From the NCBI GenBank assembly GCA_014904845.1, contig MU119354.1, forward strand, positions 62,001-126,000: DNA of 64,000 nucleotides, read 5' to 3'. The translations under genes and the position numbers were made by a program. How positions within the stretch are numbered: the stretch's first letter is position 1; each line of letters begins with the position of its first letter. Source of the DNA: Acephala macrosclerotiorum (lineage: Eukaryota; Ascomycota; Leotiomycetes; Helotiales; Mollisiaceae). This document shows, piece after piece, positions 47,345 through 59,495 of the stretch. Below the pieces are notes generated by a model that saw nothing but the letters and a program-made list of their open reading frames with translations, searched no databases and was not told where the DNA came from.

Positions 47345-50300
47345 CTATGTGGTCGCATGTCTCAACTGACACGTTTGCACCAATGCTTTAATGTAGTCGT
47401 TGGCATTGCGAAGCAATGCCATGTTATCCGCGTGCTTGGGGTCTTCCAGCTTCTCTACAGTATCCAGAAGAAGCTTTTGTTTCTCATTATAGCGATCAAT
47501 CAAGCTAGCATCTAGCGACTGACCAAACCTCCCGGAAGATGAGGCTTGACCGACATATAGATTATCTTGTTTTATAGATGGCCAGGGGAGAGGAGGTGGA
47601 GGCGATACGGATACCTTGTTCTTAAGATTTCCTGGGTCGTTATGAACACGCTTCAAATGATCCCGGAGATTCCAGTGGCGTGGGAAGCCATTTCCGGGCA
47701 CACCTCTCTCACAACCATCATAAGTACAGAGGAAAGGTTTATTGCCATACTCAAGCATAGCGTGGGCTTCTCGATCATGACGAAGAAGAGCAGCAGTAGA
47801 TGAGAACCTAAGAGTCTTGCACATAGGGAACTTGCACGTGTATGGCTTGAGATGGGAATCCACGAATTTGCTAGTATAAGAAGTGTGGTTAGTATTGCAC
47901 GGTGTAGTGGGAAAAGATGGATTATCGTACTCGTAGTTGCACTTGAGCTTCTCGGGCTTGTGTTGGCAGTTGCTAGTAGGGTCCTTCTCCCATGGGCAGT
48001 GGTAAAGTCCATCGGCGTGTGGGGTAACATTGTGGTAAAGATGGTGGTTCCTGGTAGTGTCGTCTATGTTAAGGCTAGAGCGGCTAACTAGCTTCGAGGA
48101 ATGCACAAAGCCATCGGAAAGATTAGGAAGAGATTGATGTGTAACCAAGCCACTAGTAACATAAGAAGGTCGGGGTCTACTTGGCTTCCTCATTACACCA
48201 TCGGCTTCGTAGAAGGGTGTCGAAAGGGCCCGCAATTCGTCAAATAAGTTGGATGATTCTGGTCCTCGGGGTTCTATGAAGTCGGTACTATTCTCCCTAA
48301 ATATTGGGGAACCTGCAATCCCACTGTAATCGTGGGAATTGTTACCTTCCTCTCTGGCGGCTCCCTCCATGCTCGATTGGAAGAGACTTGGAGTGGGTTC
48401 TCGAGGATGGTTCTCGTCCGCAGCGCGCACACTTTCGTCCGATTGATCGCTGAAATCAGACTCATCGCCAGACATGTCTTCTGGATCCGGTGGTAGAGTC
48501 GCCAAAGCAATACTCTCCATATGTTTTGCCAAATGAGATATATAAGTACGTTTGGAGGAACCAAGATCCTTCCGACAAAGTGGACAAGAGAAAGTGCCTA
48601 CTGGGGTAGAATTCGGATCTAACGCGTCTTGGCCACCTGAATTCAATTTATGGAGAAGGCCATGATTAGTAAATAGACCTTGTGATTTCATCGAATGACA
48701 ATTCATTTCATGATCTGCAAATTCTTTGCGAGATGCGAAAGTACATAGGGCATCTTTGCAAGATGACACGATACAAATGTACGGTCTAATATCTGCAAAG
48801 ACGTGCAGCCTGCAACGGATTAGTTTGAGAATCAATTGCAAATCTGGCTTCGGGGACTCACTTCCAGTCGACGCGATTCTTGATCTGTGTTAAGAGGCGA
48901 CCACATATGAAGCACTTGAACGGCTTGCCCTCGAAAACCTCCGTCGGTGTCCGAGGCACTCTAAAGTATTCGCTGTCATCGTCCCCGATTTTAGACATGA
49001 ACGAAGATGCAGATGGAGCGTAGCATGATGCAGAAGGCATGCTACTACCCAGTCCAGAGTCATGGAAAATAGACGAGTCATGGAAAACAGACTTGGCGCT
49101 AGCAACTTCCAATTCGACTCTAGAAATCTGATTCCCGCTCCGAATATTGACGTGCCGTTGCCAATTAGCTTCTCCAAGTCGCTGAGCAAGCTTGAAATCT
49201 GCGTTGGGAAATTTGTCGAGGATATTTCTCACGTAGATCATGGCGGATCCGGACACCTCGAACTCTGATATCTCCTGGTCTAGTTGACATGTGTCTACTC
49301 CGAGATTGATTTTTGCTATCTCATTATTGTGCATAGCCGTAGCAAGATTGGCTGACGTTCCAGATAGCTCTATTGCGTCTTCGTGTTCTTGGTTGGCCGT
49401 GGGTTGGCATTTCTGTTCAGGAAACTCGCACGAGGTACCCATTTCCCTCTGTTTGCTAGCACTGCCGACCGACCAACAGCCGCTGTTAGTTTCCGTATTT
49501 CTTGCGCAGGGGCTCTTCCGACATTTCATTGGTATGATAACTGATGATTTGACGGCTCCAAGGGGAAAGATTGCAGGGTGTTGTGGAATATAAGCACTCA
49601 TTGACAGGGGAATAGATATGAATAGGAGTGTCGAAAAACACTTGAAGGCCGCTTCCACACAGACTTCTTCAACTGCTGCGGGAATGGACCGAAACCATTC
49701 CGTAAAGAGATCAACCGATAGATCTTCACAACGGATATCTTCTCTAAAACGGACTGCAAATAGAACCCTAGGCGTATCCTTGCTACAAGCGAGAACTCTT
49801 TGGCTGCAAGTTCTGGAATTTTGATCGGCTTGAGTTTCGATCGTGTAGGGTGTCTGACCATCGTTGTCATCCTCGAGGTTCGGCAGCGTGCTTTGGGCAT
49901 TGGGGTCGAGATTCGCTTCTGCGTTTTCAATCCACGGTCTTACAATAGATTTAAGTCGTGAGTCTGAGTCTTGCCCTAGGTAGAGACGTTTATTCGGCTT
50001 GTCAGTTGATGGGCTCCCTTCAGATTCCTTCAAGTCGGGAGAATCCTCAAAACGGACTCGCTTCAGGCGACCTTTTTCTGCAGGATTGGGACAAGGAAGT
50101 CGTGAATCTTGAACCGATAGTTTGATACCCCTTTCAAAATTTTGATCTTGGGTCAAGACAAAATGGACTGGAGGTGGATAACGCTCGTTCTTGACTCCTT
50201 GAGGCAGATGAGACTGCATTCGCGTGTAGATGAGTTTGTAGAGCTCGCCAACGGAAAAGCAGGGCTTGCTGCTTAAGATTCGCAGCTCGGTAATGAGTGC

Positions 50301-51220
50301 TTGCGTAAAGGAATAATATCCCACACCATTTGCTTCGGTGTCATAGGGACATGCGCTAATTAGTTCTGTGATGCCGTTCCCTTCGGAATCATTAGCGACG
50401 CCAGATGAACAGCAATCGAGAAGTATCAGCACGTCGCTGTTGGCCATCTCTAGCGATCTTTGAATCCCACTCCACATCACGACGGAAGGTTTGGCATTCT
50501 TTTGCTCTGGGAGACTATAGCATAGGTGAGTAGCAATTAGATAGTAGGTCTAAAGCATCACTTACGTAAGCCACACTAATTCCTTGGTTCTTGAGAGCCG
50601 ACTATGACCAGCGTAGTATACAATCTTGAGATCATTGCAGCTGTTATTACCAACCTCGACAAAAGCATTGATCTTCTTGCTGACTTCAGCATGGCTCGCA
50701 CAATCGGGAATTTGAAATTCTTCTACGTCGTAATGGTAAACTCCGTCCAAGACTTCGTGGAGGTTGCCGATCTCCCTTTGCACGGGTAGCATTGGATCTT
50801 GGGTCTTCCATGATATAAGAAGCACATGGACTCGGGAATATCTGGACTTTTTGTTGTTGGGGAAGACCGCTTTAGCCGCGCTGTCCAGTTCGGTTCCAAA
50901 GTCCCTCAGTCCAATGTGGCGCAAAGTACGATCCCATTCTTCTGCTCTCAAGGGTATACTTGCAGTCGCCGAGCTCTGCGGGCTCATCGAGTCGAAGATG
51001 GATGGCTCGCTGCTATCATTATCGAGATTTTCCTCACTAGAAGCTGGTACCGGAGGTTGATGGCTTCGTGCGTCCGGAATGTCAGCAGATGGCCTAGATG
51101 CACAGTTCAGTATGCTGTATCGAGACTTTGGGGACCGACATACTGATCACCAGCCTTCTCAGCGGGAATGATTATCTTCTCTGAATCCCTGTCTGAAGTG
51201 AGGACTCTGTTCACATCCAT
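47345..51220 (-). CDS. caspase-like (C14) protease domain fused to C2H2 zinc fingers, 1240 residues
   Basis: Exons 51144-51220, 50566-51093, 48862-50514 and 47345-48809 close in phase. The first exon starts at a good ATG (51220) and splices from a GTATGT donor. Residues 75-330 form a caspase-like domain: RVHVLLISWKTQDPMLPVQR, catalytic His near 189 in IVYYAGHSR, catalytic Cys near 236-237 in VLILLDCCSSG. A region with VLFAVRFREDIRCEDLSVDL follows, as in other fungal caspase-domain proteins. From about residue 735 come PFKCFICGRLLT, YICIVSSCKDALCTF, FSCPLCRKDLGSSKRTYISH, an acidic SGDESDFSDQSDE stretch, and C-terminal fingers YTCKFPMCKTLRFSSTAALL and FLCTYDGCERGVPGNGFP. A helical tail (NEKQKLLLDTVEKL) ends it. 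By analogy it may be a zinc-finger sensor coupled to a death-type protease. The activity is inferred only. Confidence 0.85.
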
Positions 51221-52438
51221 TTTCGTAGCCTTCTCTGAGAGGAAGGGCAAAAGTGACTCGATCAAATCCTTCGGCGCATTCTATACACCCAGATGGAATT
51301 GGGGCTACCAAACAGACCGGATAGTGGTGAATGATTGCGGAGTGTTGAGAATCGATTGTCTGGAAGAACTTTGAGTAGGACGAAGAGGGGAAGTGAATTG
51401 AGGTGTGCAAAAGCCCTTAGCCTGATGCCAGCTCAGGTGCATGTGGAGTCGGTAACCAAAGGGGAAGTATCAACCATACAACCAATCAACGCTCCGGCAA
51501 CGCTTACTTTTCCATTGCTTTTTCTCTAACTTCAAACTCAAATTACTTCTCCACCCCAATGTGACACTGTAGGCTGAAGAGGGTAGGAATCATACGTAGG
51601 TTGATTCAGGTAATGTCTGATTGCCTTCAATCGAAGGGGAAAGGATTCCTGCGAACAAGAAATTTCGACGCACCCTCTTCACGCAAGAACACGTGTTGCA
51701 AAAGTCACGTTCTTGAAAAAGACTTCGGCAAAATCTTGGCACTTCTTGAAGCTTATGCCTTAATTACGGCCTTAGGCCGCATAGTCGAGATTGCACGCGC
51801 GCCCACTGCTTGCGACCAGAGCACGATTAAAGGTGTGCACAGAGCAAGGCCCTGTCACAACATATCTTCTGTTCATCTACGCTACATCGAGTCCACCCTG
51901 GCCAAATTGTGTTGCTTTATCACATGATTCCATCTTTGTGTATCCTAGCTCTGGCTGTATATTCTAGATCTTCTTGCTCGCATGTTTGAAATGTTATTGC
52001 GTCGTCAATTAGCTGTTGGGAAGAAGAAGAAATTCAGGTCCGTACCTCCTCACGCGGCTTTAATGCAACCAGAAGTATCTTGAGATAAGAGCCTGGAGTT
52101 TGGCGACCAAAGCGCTGTACCTTTGTTAAAACTGCTGGAGCTTAGCGATGCGCCCCTGGAGCTGCAGAATCGGGTGTGCACGACGAGGTTTGTCAGCCAA
52201 TGGATGAGCAGGAAATAAATCCAACATTCATGCCAACGAATCCTCGGCCTACACACCCGCGGATACAGGGCTGCAATGTAGGTCGTGGCCGTCGATAGGC
52301 GTTGCGCCAGCGGCTGCTGGTACATTGCGGCCAACAATTATGTCCAGGCTTCACTTTCGCAATTACGATATTTGTTGACGCCAATCTCCTCCCTTTGACT
52401 TTAATCATATACAAGCTCAAAATATGTTCTAATCTGCA
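51221..52438. other. intergenic stretch
   Basis: Divergent promoter region of the caspase-like gene and the membrane-protein gene. No RNA gene or repeat recognised. Confidence 0.45.
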
Positions 52439-54364
52439 ATGATGCATCGAAGCAAATCCCCGCCCACACATAACCTTTTGACAGAGACACTCCTTTCACA
52501 AAGTTCACAGCGGAGAGCTCTCTCCTCCTCTTCGAACGAGAAGCTCATTCAACCATCAATTGTCGAATTATCTACACGAGACAATCCGCCACCCCTCCTC
52601 GGGCTCTGCTCAAGATATTCCATCTTCACGCCTCTCATCCCCACCACGGTTATAAGTAGCCTTCTCCTCGCAGGGAGTCTTCACCGTTGGACAGTCTCAA
52701 ATGCTCTTTACGAAATCATTACCAACAACAGAGCCTCGACCCAATTGATTGTCCAAGTTGCTGCCAACAGTCTCGGTCTGCTTCATGTTACAGTACTGTG
52801 TATGTTGATCAATTATTTAACCCGTCTACGCTTCGCCTCAAGCCCTACCACCCTCGATGCTCTACAACTGTGGAACGGCCTGCTCTCTCGACAACTCGAC
52901 TGGACATTGCCTGTTCATTTCCTCGCTATTCTGCTTGTATTCATCGCCATTTGCTCTATCCCCGGTGCAGTCTGGGCTGCGGCTATTACTCCTGTCGTAA
53001 CAACAAAGCTCCAAGGCGGCACTGTGGTCCTTCCTTCATATTCGAATCTGACATTGATGCAACAAAACTACACAAACCGTCTCAACCTACCCTCAGTAGT
53101 CAATACCAAAGGCGTCTTCGCGTACAACGTTGGTGAAACATACTTGGGATCACTGCTGCACTCCGCTTCCACAGCTACCACAGTCGACGGCAGCGTTCGT
53201 GACCATGTGAAGTATGATTTTTCACGCTTCACCTACCATGGTCGATCCTATGGCGTTGGAGCTTCAGTAGGACTGCTTGATGACGAGTTACTTTCAAATC
53301 CACTCGCAACGTGGTACAGTTTTCAAGAGAATGGGTATTTTCCGACGGTTGAATGCATATACAACACGAGCTCTGCATACGTTTTGGGCAATGACACCGT
53401 TGACGCCCAACCCCAAACTCCATACATGTTTGCCGCTCAAGGCTATCTCCCCAATAGCGGAACACGGAATGAGTGGGCTCGATACCCAGGCTATACTGTT
53501 GACGCAATCGTTGCAATTGGCGTAGCCACTAACCCTGATGTCGATGGTCGAATCCTTGGGATTGCTTCAGGAGCATTGTACGCCAATCTCAACAGCACAC
53601 AATGCTCGATTGACTTCCGCCCTGCGCTTTTCAACGTGACGGTGAACATCGCGAATCGCAACATCACAGTAACTCCGGTTGCTTGGGGCACAGCAATTAC
53701 CGACATTGAACCCACCGGTTTCCTCACATTCCTTTCAACTTGGCAGTTCACACTAGTGTCATCCGATCAGACGAGCCTGTACTCGTCGCTCGTCGGGAAC
53801 TCGTTTAACGCTAGCATTGCAAATTATGTTACTTCAACTGCAAACACATCAGCAATTATAACAGCTGGGCATCAAGCATCTCTGGCGGGTTTGACGAACT
53901 CCGTTAGTGCCATGATTGACGATATACTCGTTAGCTATGCCAGCGCGCAGATTATGGTAGGCAATGACACGAAAACAACTTCTGCATCTGTCGCCATGAA
54001 GGCGCTACAAATTGGAGAAGGACAATATATCATTGCTGTTGTCATCTTCAATGCAGTGCTCTTTCTCGTAGTGGTGGAAGAGGCTATCAGGACTCTGGGT
54101 TGGAAGACTCTCACAGATTTCAATTACATGAGTCCTAGAAACTTAATTCTTGGAAGCTCGAGAGGTGGGAGCGGAATTGCAGATGACGTAGATATCAAGA
54201 TAGCTGAAAAGGCTAGGATAGCTGAAGAGGCTAAGTTAGCTAAGGAGGAAGGCACACCTTTCAACTGGGCCGAATGGGGCGATTGGGGCGAAAGCGCCCC
54301 CGGTGTGCGGAAAGCTAGGATTATGCATCGCGGGTCACGAATTGTCTTGGCTCCAGAATCTTGA
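52439..54364 (+). CDS. fungal multi-pass membrane protein of unknown function, 641 residues
   Basis: Single exon. A polar N-terminus of about 55 residues is followed by three helices (TPLIPTTVISSLLLAGSLH, LIVQVAANSLGLLHVTVLCM, LPVHFLAILLVFIAICSIPG). Then comes an ectodomain of about 360 residues with many N-glycosylation sequons (for example NLTLMQQNYTNR, NTSSAYVLGNDT, NVTVNIANRNITVT), a fourth helix (YIIAVVIFNAVLFLVVVEEA) and a charged cytosolic tail with an AEKARIAEEAKLAKEE segment. This layout, three helices, glycosylated domain and C-terminal helix, is that of a common Pezizomycotina family of surface proteins with no assigned function. It is intact, with no internal stop. Confidence 0.82.
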   Translation: MMHRSKSPPTHNLLTETLLSQSSQRRALSSSSNEKLIQPSIVELSTRDNPPPLLGLCSRYSIFTPLIPTTVISSLLLAGSLHRWTVSNALYEIITNNRASTQLIVQVAANSLGLLHVTVLCMLINYLTRLRFASSPTTLDALQLWNGLLSRQLDWTLPVHFLAILLVFIAICSIPGAVWAAAITPVVTTKLQGGTVVLPSYSNLTLMQQNYTNRLNLPSVVNTKGVFAYNVGETYLGSLLHSASTATTVDGSVRDHVKYDFSRFTYHGRSYGVGASVGLLDDELLSNPLATWYSFQENGYFPTVECIYNTSSAYVLGNDTVDAQPQTPYMFAAQGYLPNSGTRNEWARYPGYTVDAIVAIGVATNPDVDGRILGIASGALYANLNSTQCSIDFRPALFNVTVNIANRNITVTPVAWGTAITDIEPTGFLTFLSTWQFTLVSSDQTSLYSSLVGNSFNASIANYVTSTANTSAIITAGHQASLAGLTNSVSAMIDDILVSYASAQIMVGNDTKTTSASVAMKALQIGEGQYIIAVVIFNAVLFLVVVEEAIRTLGWKTLTDFNYMSPRNLILGSSRGGSGIADDVDIKIAEKARIAEEAKLAKEEGTPFNWAEWGDWGESAPGVRKARIMHRGSRIVLAPES

Positions 54365-54688
54365 GAGATCATTTAATATGAAGGACCGATTCACGAAGAA
54401 ACAAACATCATTGTTGGAACAAGACAGACGACCGGAATTCGGCAATCGCGGGGTAGCCCAAAGGCTGAGCGAGCCCCTTTCCATCGTGGGAAGGGGAAAG
54501 GAACTTTGGGGTCATTGGTACGAGACTTGCCCATCTGAAACGCTCAGATATCGGCATTGATGCTTTTGAATTGTCTTTTCTGTATACATCAAATTTATAG
54601 ATGAGCCGTTAAGCCAGAGGATTGGGAAACATGCTTCCGGCTTATTGTATACTATTACTTGAAAGATTTTTCGCAGGTTCATAACGAT
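54365..54688. other. intergenic stretch
   Basis: 3' region of the membrane-protein gene leading into hairpin copy C. Confidence 0.4.
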
Positions 54689-54757
54689 TAATAGCCGGTT
54701 AGCCTCCTTTGCTCGCTTCGCTCACAAAAGCGAGCAAAGGAGGCTAATCGGCTATTA
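54689..54757. repeat. hairpin repeat, copy C
   Basis: Two 30-nt arms (54689-54718, 54728-54757) differ at one position only, with the loop CGCTCACAA identical to copy A. Where copies A and B have CCTTAGCTCGC, this one has CCTTTGCTCGC, and the opposite arm carries the matching change, so pairing is kept. Confidence 0.88.
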
Positions 54758-54973
54758 CATTGTTACTTTCTGGATTTTGTTTTGTTGGGATTGGTTTCCA
54801 TTCATCTATGCTATTTTTCCATCTGTCCTGTTACTCTACGAGAGAGGCAACAAACGACCTGAGATAGACTTTTCTATCTGTCCTATTGTTGTTCTTCACG
54901 AGAGGGGAATGGGAAAGTGGTCTCAGTGAAGACTATTGATACACTGGCTTGATATGCGCTAGATGGCAGGCTC

Positions 54974-55510
54974 TCAGATTGGGGGAAACTTCTTGACGAA
55001 CGAAGTCGCGAACGAGGTCAGGAGGGAAAGCTTGCTTTCCGACTCGTGATCGCACTTACGTCTCTTGCGTCTGCTGAGTTCTCCTTCTCCTTCCTCACGC
55101 TCCATCTTCTCCTTGCTTTTGCGTGGCGACATTACCTCTACCCAATCCTCGTCCTTGTCTCCAATCTCTGCCCAACCTTCCTCTCCCTCCAGATCCTGGA
55201 GTTCCTGTCCTTCCATGTACTTAGCTAGCTTGGCGTCTTCTAATAACTTCTCAAACTCCGTTCTCATTCCCCATCGCTTCAGGTAACATGATGGACAGTA
55301 CCATAGAGATGAGGCACATCCGCAGCAGGATGGACAACCGTTCGCCTTGCAGGAGTCCCAGCCCCATTCATGATCGCGAAAGAGTTCTCGGCCGCTTACT
55401 TTGTCGAATTCGCGGCGAAGCATGTCGGGGCGGATCATAGAAGTCTGAGACCTGGTTTCCAGGTGGGCCTTGGCACCCTCGATAGTCTTATTGTTGTTGG
55501 AGTTGGACAT
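54974..55510 (-). CDS. hypothetical protein, 178 residues, with a cysteine-rich centre
   Basis: Single exon starting at the ATG at 55510. The polar N-terminus is followed by a compact cysteine cluster, WDSCKANGCPSCCGCASSLW then YCPSCYLKRWG, which could bind one or two zinc ions. The remainder is highly charged (GEEGWAEIGDKDEDWVEVMS) and ends with a basic SRRKRRK stretch that could act as a nuclear signal. No signal peptide or membrane helix. I do not recognise the family. The frame is clean and the composition gene-like. Confidence 0.6.
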   Translation of the reverse strand: MSNSNNNKTIEGAKAHLETRSQTSMIRPDMLRREFDKVSGRELFRDHEWGWDSCKANGCPSCCGCASSLWYCPSCYLKRWGMRTEFEKLLEDAKLAKYMEGQELQDLEGEEGWAEIGDKDEDWVEVMSPRKSKEKMEREEGEGELSRRKRRKCDHESESKLSLLTSFATSFVKKFPPI

Positions 55511-56178
55511 ATTGGTTCGGCTTTGAAGATGTGGTTGCTAGAGGTGAGTTTTGATAATGGAAAGTTGAGAGAAATTTTGGAAAAGATTCTCCCTGGAGAA
55601 GAGGACTTGAAAGATTTTTGATAAACTGTTCTCAGTTTGTTCTTACCTTGTGCTGTATTTATTTTCTGTTTAGTTATTACTTGATTGAAAGTTATTCAGC
55701 TCCTCGTAGCTATTTGACTTTTAAGGCAGGATATATCCTGTTATACATTACACGAACAAGGTACTGCATGCAAAACCGCCATTGAAACGAGAGTTTGGTC
55801 TATAAACAAGACATCAGAGGACGAGAGCAGGATAAGAAGGTCAAGCCCATTCACGTGACCGAGAAGAGTGATGGCGGGGTAATTGTCCACGACAGTGTGG
55901 GACATCTTCAAGTCGATAGAGACTAAACGAACGTCATAAATATTGGTTGTAACTTCACTGGTTATAACAATTACCCTAGTAGAAACACCCAGGTTTCCGG
56001 ATCTCCAAAGTCAGCTGGGCAGGATCAGCCTCAGTCCTGGTGAAGGGTAATTCACTATTTGAAGTCGCATGGTACAGTTTCAAGTTGCAACAATGCCATT
56101 GTAAGAAAGAACTCCCAGAATGTTATAGCTGACAAGAACAAAGATATTCTATCCCCCCTCGAGTGTAACAAAGAAATG
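55511..56178. other. intergenic stretch
   Basis: No gene seen. A minus-strand tRNA or repeat was looked for and not found. Confidence 0.4.
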
Positions 56179-56793
56179 TCACACATGCAGGCTCATCTCA
56201 CCCTCCGCAACCAACCTCTTGACCCACTCAATTCCATCCCTCGGCCACACCTGCCGACTAGGTCTCAAGCCTTCCATCTCTGCACTTCCTTTATCCAAAC
56301 TCCCAACAACAATATCGCAATACGGTCCCCACTTCCCCTCCTCGGCGACTGCCTGATTCGGTCCAGAATAGTAGAATGTCAAATGTGTTCCACATCTCCC
56401 ACAAAATGTCCTACTCGCGTGTTCTGAACTGCTGAATCCAGTTATGAATGTGCATTCTTGCAGATCCTGGCTTGGAGTGAGAATGTCTCTAATTGTCGGT
56501 TTCATAACCTCTGCATCTTGGGACTGAGCCTCCAAGCTGAATTCAACCCAAGCTTGAGGACAAATGAGCCATGACTGCAAGACCGAGCCAGAAACCCTCC
56601 GACAGGAGTTGCAATGATCGATACTGATCAAAGGTAAGCGCTCGTTGACCTCATTTTCGGGGCCAAATGGCGTCTTTGATCGATGCGGTATTATGGGTCG
56701 TGCGGAGAGTTCTGGGATGGAGATCGTGTATCTTATTGCATTACAGAAGCAGCCACCATGGAGTTCGAAGGGGAAAGTTGGTAGTGTTGTCAT
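56179..56793 (-). CDS. GFA/CENP-V domain protein, 204 residues
   Basis: I choose the ATG at 56793 (MTTLPTFPFELHGGCFCNAI) since the GFA domain normally begins within 15 residues of the start; 33 extra codons are open upstream. Zinc-binding cysteines are present in the usual order: GGCFCNAIRYTI, IDHCNSCRRVSGSVLQSW and RTFCGRCGTHLTFYY. The family is related to glutathione-dependent formaldehyde-activating enzyme and is thought to bind small thiol adducts. The real substrate of most fungal members is unknown. A 30-residue insertion between the first two motifs and another near residue 115 make it slightly longer than minimal members. Single exon, intact. Confidence 0.88.
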   Translation of the reverse strand: MTTLPTFPFELHGGCFCNAIRYTISIPELSARPIIPHRSKTPFGPENEVNERLPLISIDHCNSCRRVSGSVLQSWLICPQAWVEFSLEAQSQDAEVMKPTIRDILTPSQDLQECTFITGFSSSEHASRTFCGRCGTHLTFYYSGPNQAVAEEGKWGPYCDIVVGSLDKGSAEMEGLRPSRQVWPRDGIEWVKRLVAEGEMSLHV

Positions 56794-57305
56794 TGCAAGT
56801 CTTGTGGTTAAAGCATTGAGGATGCTTTGGAGCGGTGGAAGGTCTTGTATACAAGAATGGGGGTAATTTTTGGCCGTCTTACCTTCCTTCATTAGTCAGC
56901 TCCGCCTCGGTTCAGGTTTCAGGGGTCTCGCTTGTTGCGAGCACCCTGAAACTTCAGCGGCTAGAGCCCTGGAAACAATAATGCGGCGAAGCCTGTAAGA
57001 TGCTGGGATTAGTGAGACTAACCTCATCGCTTCCAAGCTAGGCACAAACTTGCTATTCTTGTTAGACATTGTAGTATTGGATGGTGAAATTCGATTTGAG
57101 AAGATCGTCAATCACTAAGCACCTTCAGACGGCGAATGAAATCTGAAACTGAGTTACCATCTAGATTTGTTCATGCTCCCCTTGCCTAGCACAAGCTTCT
57201 CCCCGTCCCCAACTGTCCAACTATAGCATCATCTTTGCACAGCATTTTCAAAATCCATAGTCCAGCAGATCCAAGCCCCTACACCTTGGCATACCAAGCG
57301 GATAC
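56794..57305. other. intergenic stretch
   Basis: Promoter side of the GFA gene. An open frame at 56896-57111 (minus) has no recognisable content. Confidence 0.4.
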
Positions 57306-59495
57306 TTAGACGTAAAGTGTCTGCACAGCGCTCGCATTCTTCGAGTCAGCCTCGGAAGGCGTGCGTGCAACCTTCTCATCGCCAAGGTCGGCCACCACGG
57401 TGTTTCTGACTCGCCCTGCAGCATCGTGGTTGGCGTCCCATGCTTCAACCTCATCGACTGGAACTTTGGCGATCAAATGAGCTTCAGCGCCTCCACCTAG
57501 ATTCACGACTTCTTGACGCAATTGGTAACCCCTCCACTTGGGAATCAATTTGGCCCACACGTAGTAGTAGAGACCACATACAATTAGACTGGAAATGTGG
57601 TTAGCCATAGACAGAGATACCTGGGGAAAATAAAAGAGAGAGGATCTTACATTCCCACACCAGTGACACAGTAGGTTCCATACCAGAAGCTGACATCAGC
57701 AGCTCCATTGGCTGGGGGATACCATGGCATGACCAGGAGGTAGAGTTGAACACAGATGTTGAAGATGACGAGAACATCCCAGGCTCTGAACTCTGGTCTT
57801 GGAAGGTTGGCCCGCTTGCGTCTCCATCGGACGAGGTAGATCCCCACAGCCATGGCGAGGTTGAATGCTGCTGTGGGAAAGACTCCAAGATCGGCAACTG
57901 ATGGCGAAAGTTAGAAGACGAATCCTTATATTCATAGGCGAAGACGCATACCGAAGTTAAACGCGTCCCCAGTCGGAACAGCAAGAATCATCAAAGCCGT
58001 GATACCCCATTTGAAAGCATACGGGCCCAACGGTGTCCCAAAAGGCTTCGTCGAAGCCCAGAAGTTCGTCCATGGTAAGACACCCTGTCTTCCACATTCC
58101 CGAATCATTCGAGACGAGCCCAAGGCGCTAGATACCATGTTTCCAAATGCACTAAGCGCGATGAGGAAGTTCAGTCCACGCACGCGACCCCCTCCAAGGA
58201 CGTTCTCAAACCATAAACTTGCTGTGGTGAGTTTCGAATGTTCCAAGTCATACTTCTTCACTCCCGCAAACCACGAAACATTGGTTAACATGTACAGCAC
58301 GTATACGATGGTCAAGGAGAGGGTTGCATTCTTCTTGAGTGACCTTACTGGATTCTGCATCGGATGTTAACTTGCTTCTTCATAGAGGCAGACATGTGAC
58401 ATACCTTGATCTCATTGGCAACGTTGAAGGCATTATTGTACCCTCCGTATGAGAAGATGATTCGATACAGAGCATTGGTCAGGCCATACGCTGATGCTGT
58501 TCCAGTGCCTGCGAACGAGTTTCTGAAGTTTGCTTTGGGATCCTCAACTTTGGTACCGCCGCCAAGAATGACAAACCCAGTGATGATGATGAAGAGGAGC
58601 AGGGTGACCTTGACGACACCAATGGCATTTGAGAGGTGATACGAGAACTTGGTGTGGAAGACTAGGACTGCGTATCGCTTAGCTGAGCGAGAATTTGTCG
58701 TAGAGACTGATCCTTACCCAGAATTGCGACTGTGTATCCCGCGAGAGCAACACCTTTCACTTGCCAAGCAGTGCCTGTCGTACCAGCACACTTGAATAGG
58801 TAGTTCGCCAGAACTGTTATTTATGTTAGCTCCAGGAACAATTGACGTGGGGTGGTAGCTTGCCAATAGCATTACTGCTGCTGAACGAGAAAAGAACATT
58901 TTGAACAGCGAAGGTAGTTGGGAAGAACCAAGTCGGTCGAGGATACGCCTGCTCCAAGAAGACGACTTCAGAACCTGATCGACTTGGAAAGTAGGCGGTA
59001 TATTCGAGGTACACGGACCCCATAGCAATACACAATAGGTAGCCTCTACAAGACGTGGTTAGTATTCCTAACTTGACAAACAGGGATAATTCCGAGGGTT
59101 ATTTGAGACTCACAGGGTCCAGTAGATAAAAGATAACCCAACTGAACCTGTACCTGACAAAATTGCGGAGGCTGACAGACGGTCAGTACACATCTGCTAA
59201 GAGATCGTCAGAAATCTCCGAGGAGCTACTTACGTGTTGAGAAGATACCAGTGCCAATCATCATGTTGATATTCAAGAACAGGATAGTGAAAGCGTTGAC
59301 AGAGTAACCCATAGGGGACTCGCTCTCAACTGGTGCTCCAGAGGCCTCCTGGAAAGTCGGTGGAGCGTTATTTCCACCTTGGTTGCCGACATACTTGATG
59401 CTACCATCCGAAATCTCTGAGGTTTCATCACGTGTGACTTCTTCTACGGCATCCGCGCCTGGACGATTGCTGAACGGCTTCCGCCAGAAAGACAT
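57306..59495 (-). CDS. MUP1-type high-affinity methionine/amino-acid permease, 597 residues
   Basis: Eight exons: 59234-59495, 59114-59171, 58864-59045, 58718-58813, 58405-58667, 57952-58354, 57651-57897 and 57306-57588. All phases close. The start is the ATG at 59495 (MSFWRKPFSNRPGADAVEEV). An acidic cytosolic N-terminus is followed by twelve predicted helices of the APC fold: FLNINMMIGTGIFST, SFIYWTLGYLLCIAMGSVYL, FSYGGYNNAFNVANEIK, LNFLIALSAFGNMVSSALGS and LGPYAFKWGITALMILAVPT. The closest yeast relative by pattern is Mup1 of the plasma membrane. The third intron has a GC donor (G-GCAAGC). A Lys-containing polar N-terminus and C-terminal tail are the likely ubiquitin targets for nutrient-triggered endocytosis, as in Mup1. 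It is intact, unlike the APC copy at 37-38.5 kb. Confidence 0.88.
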
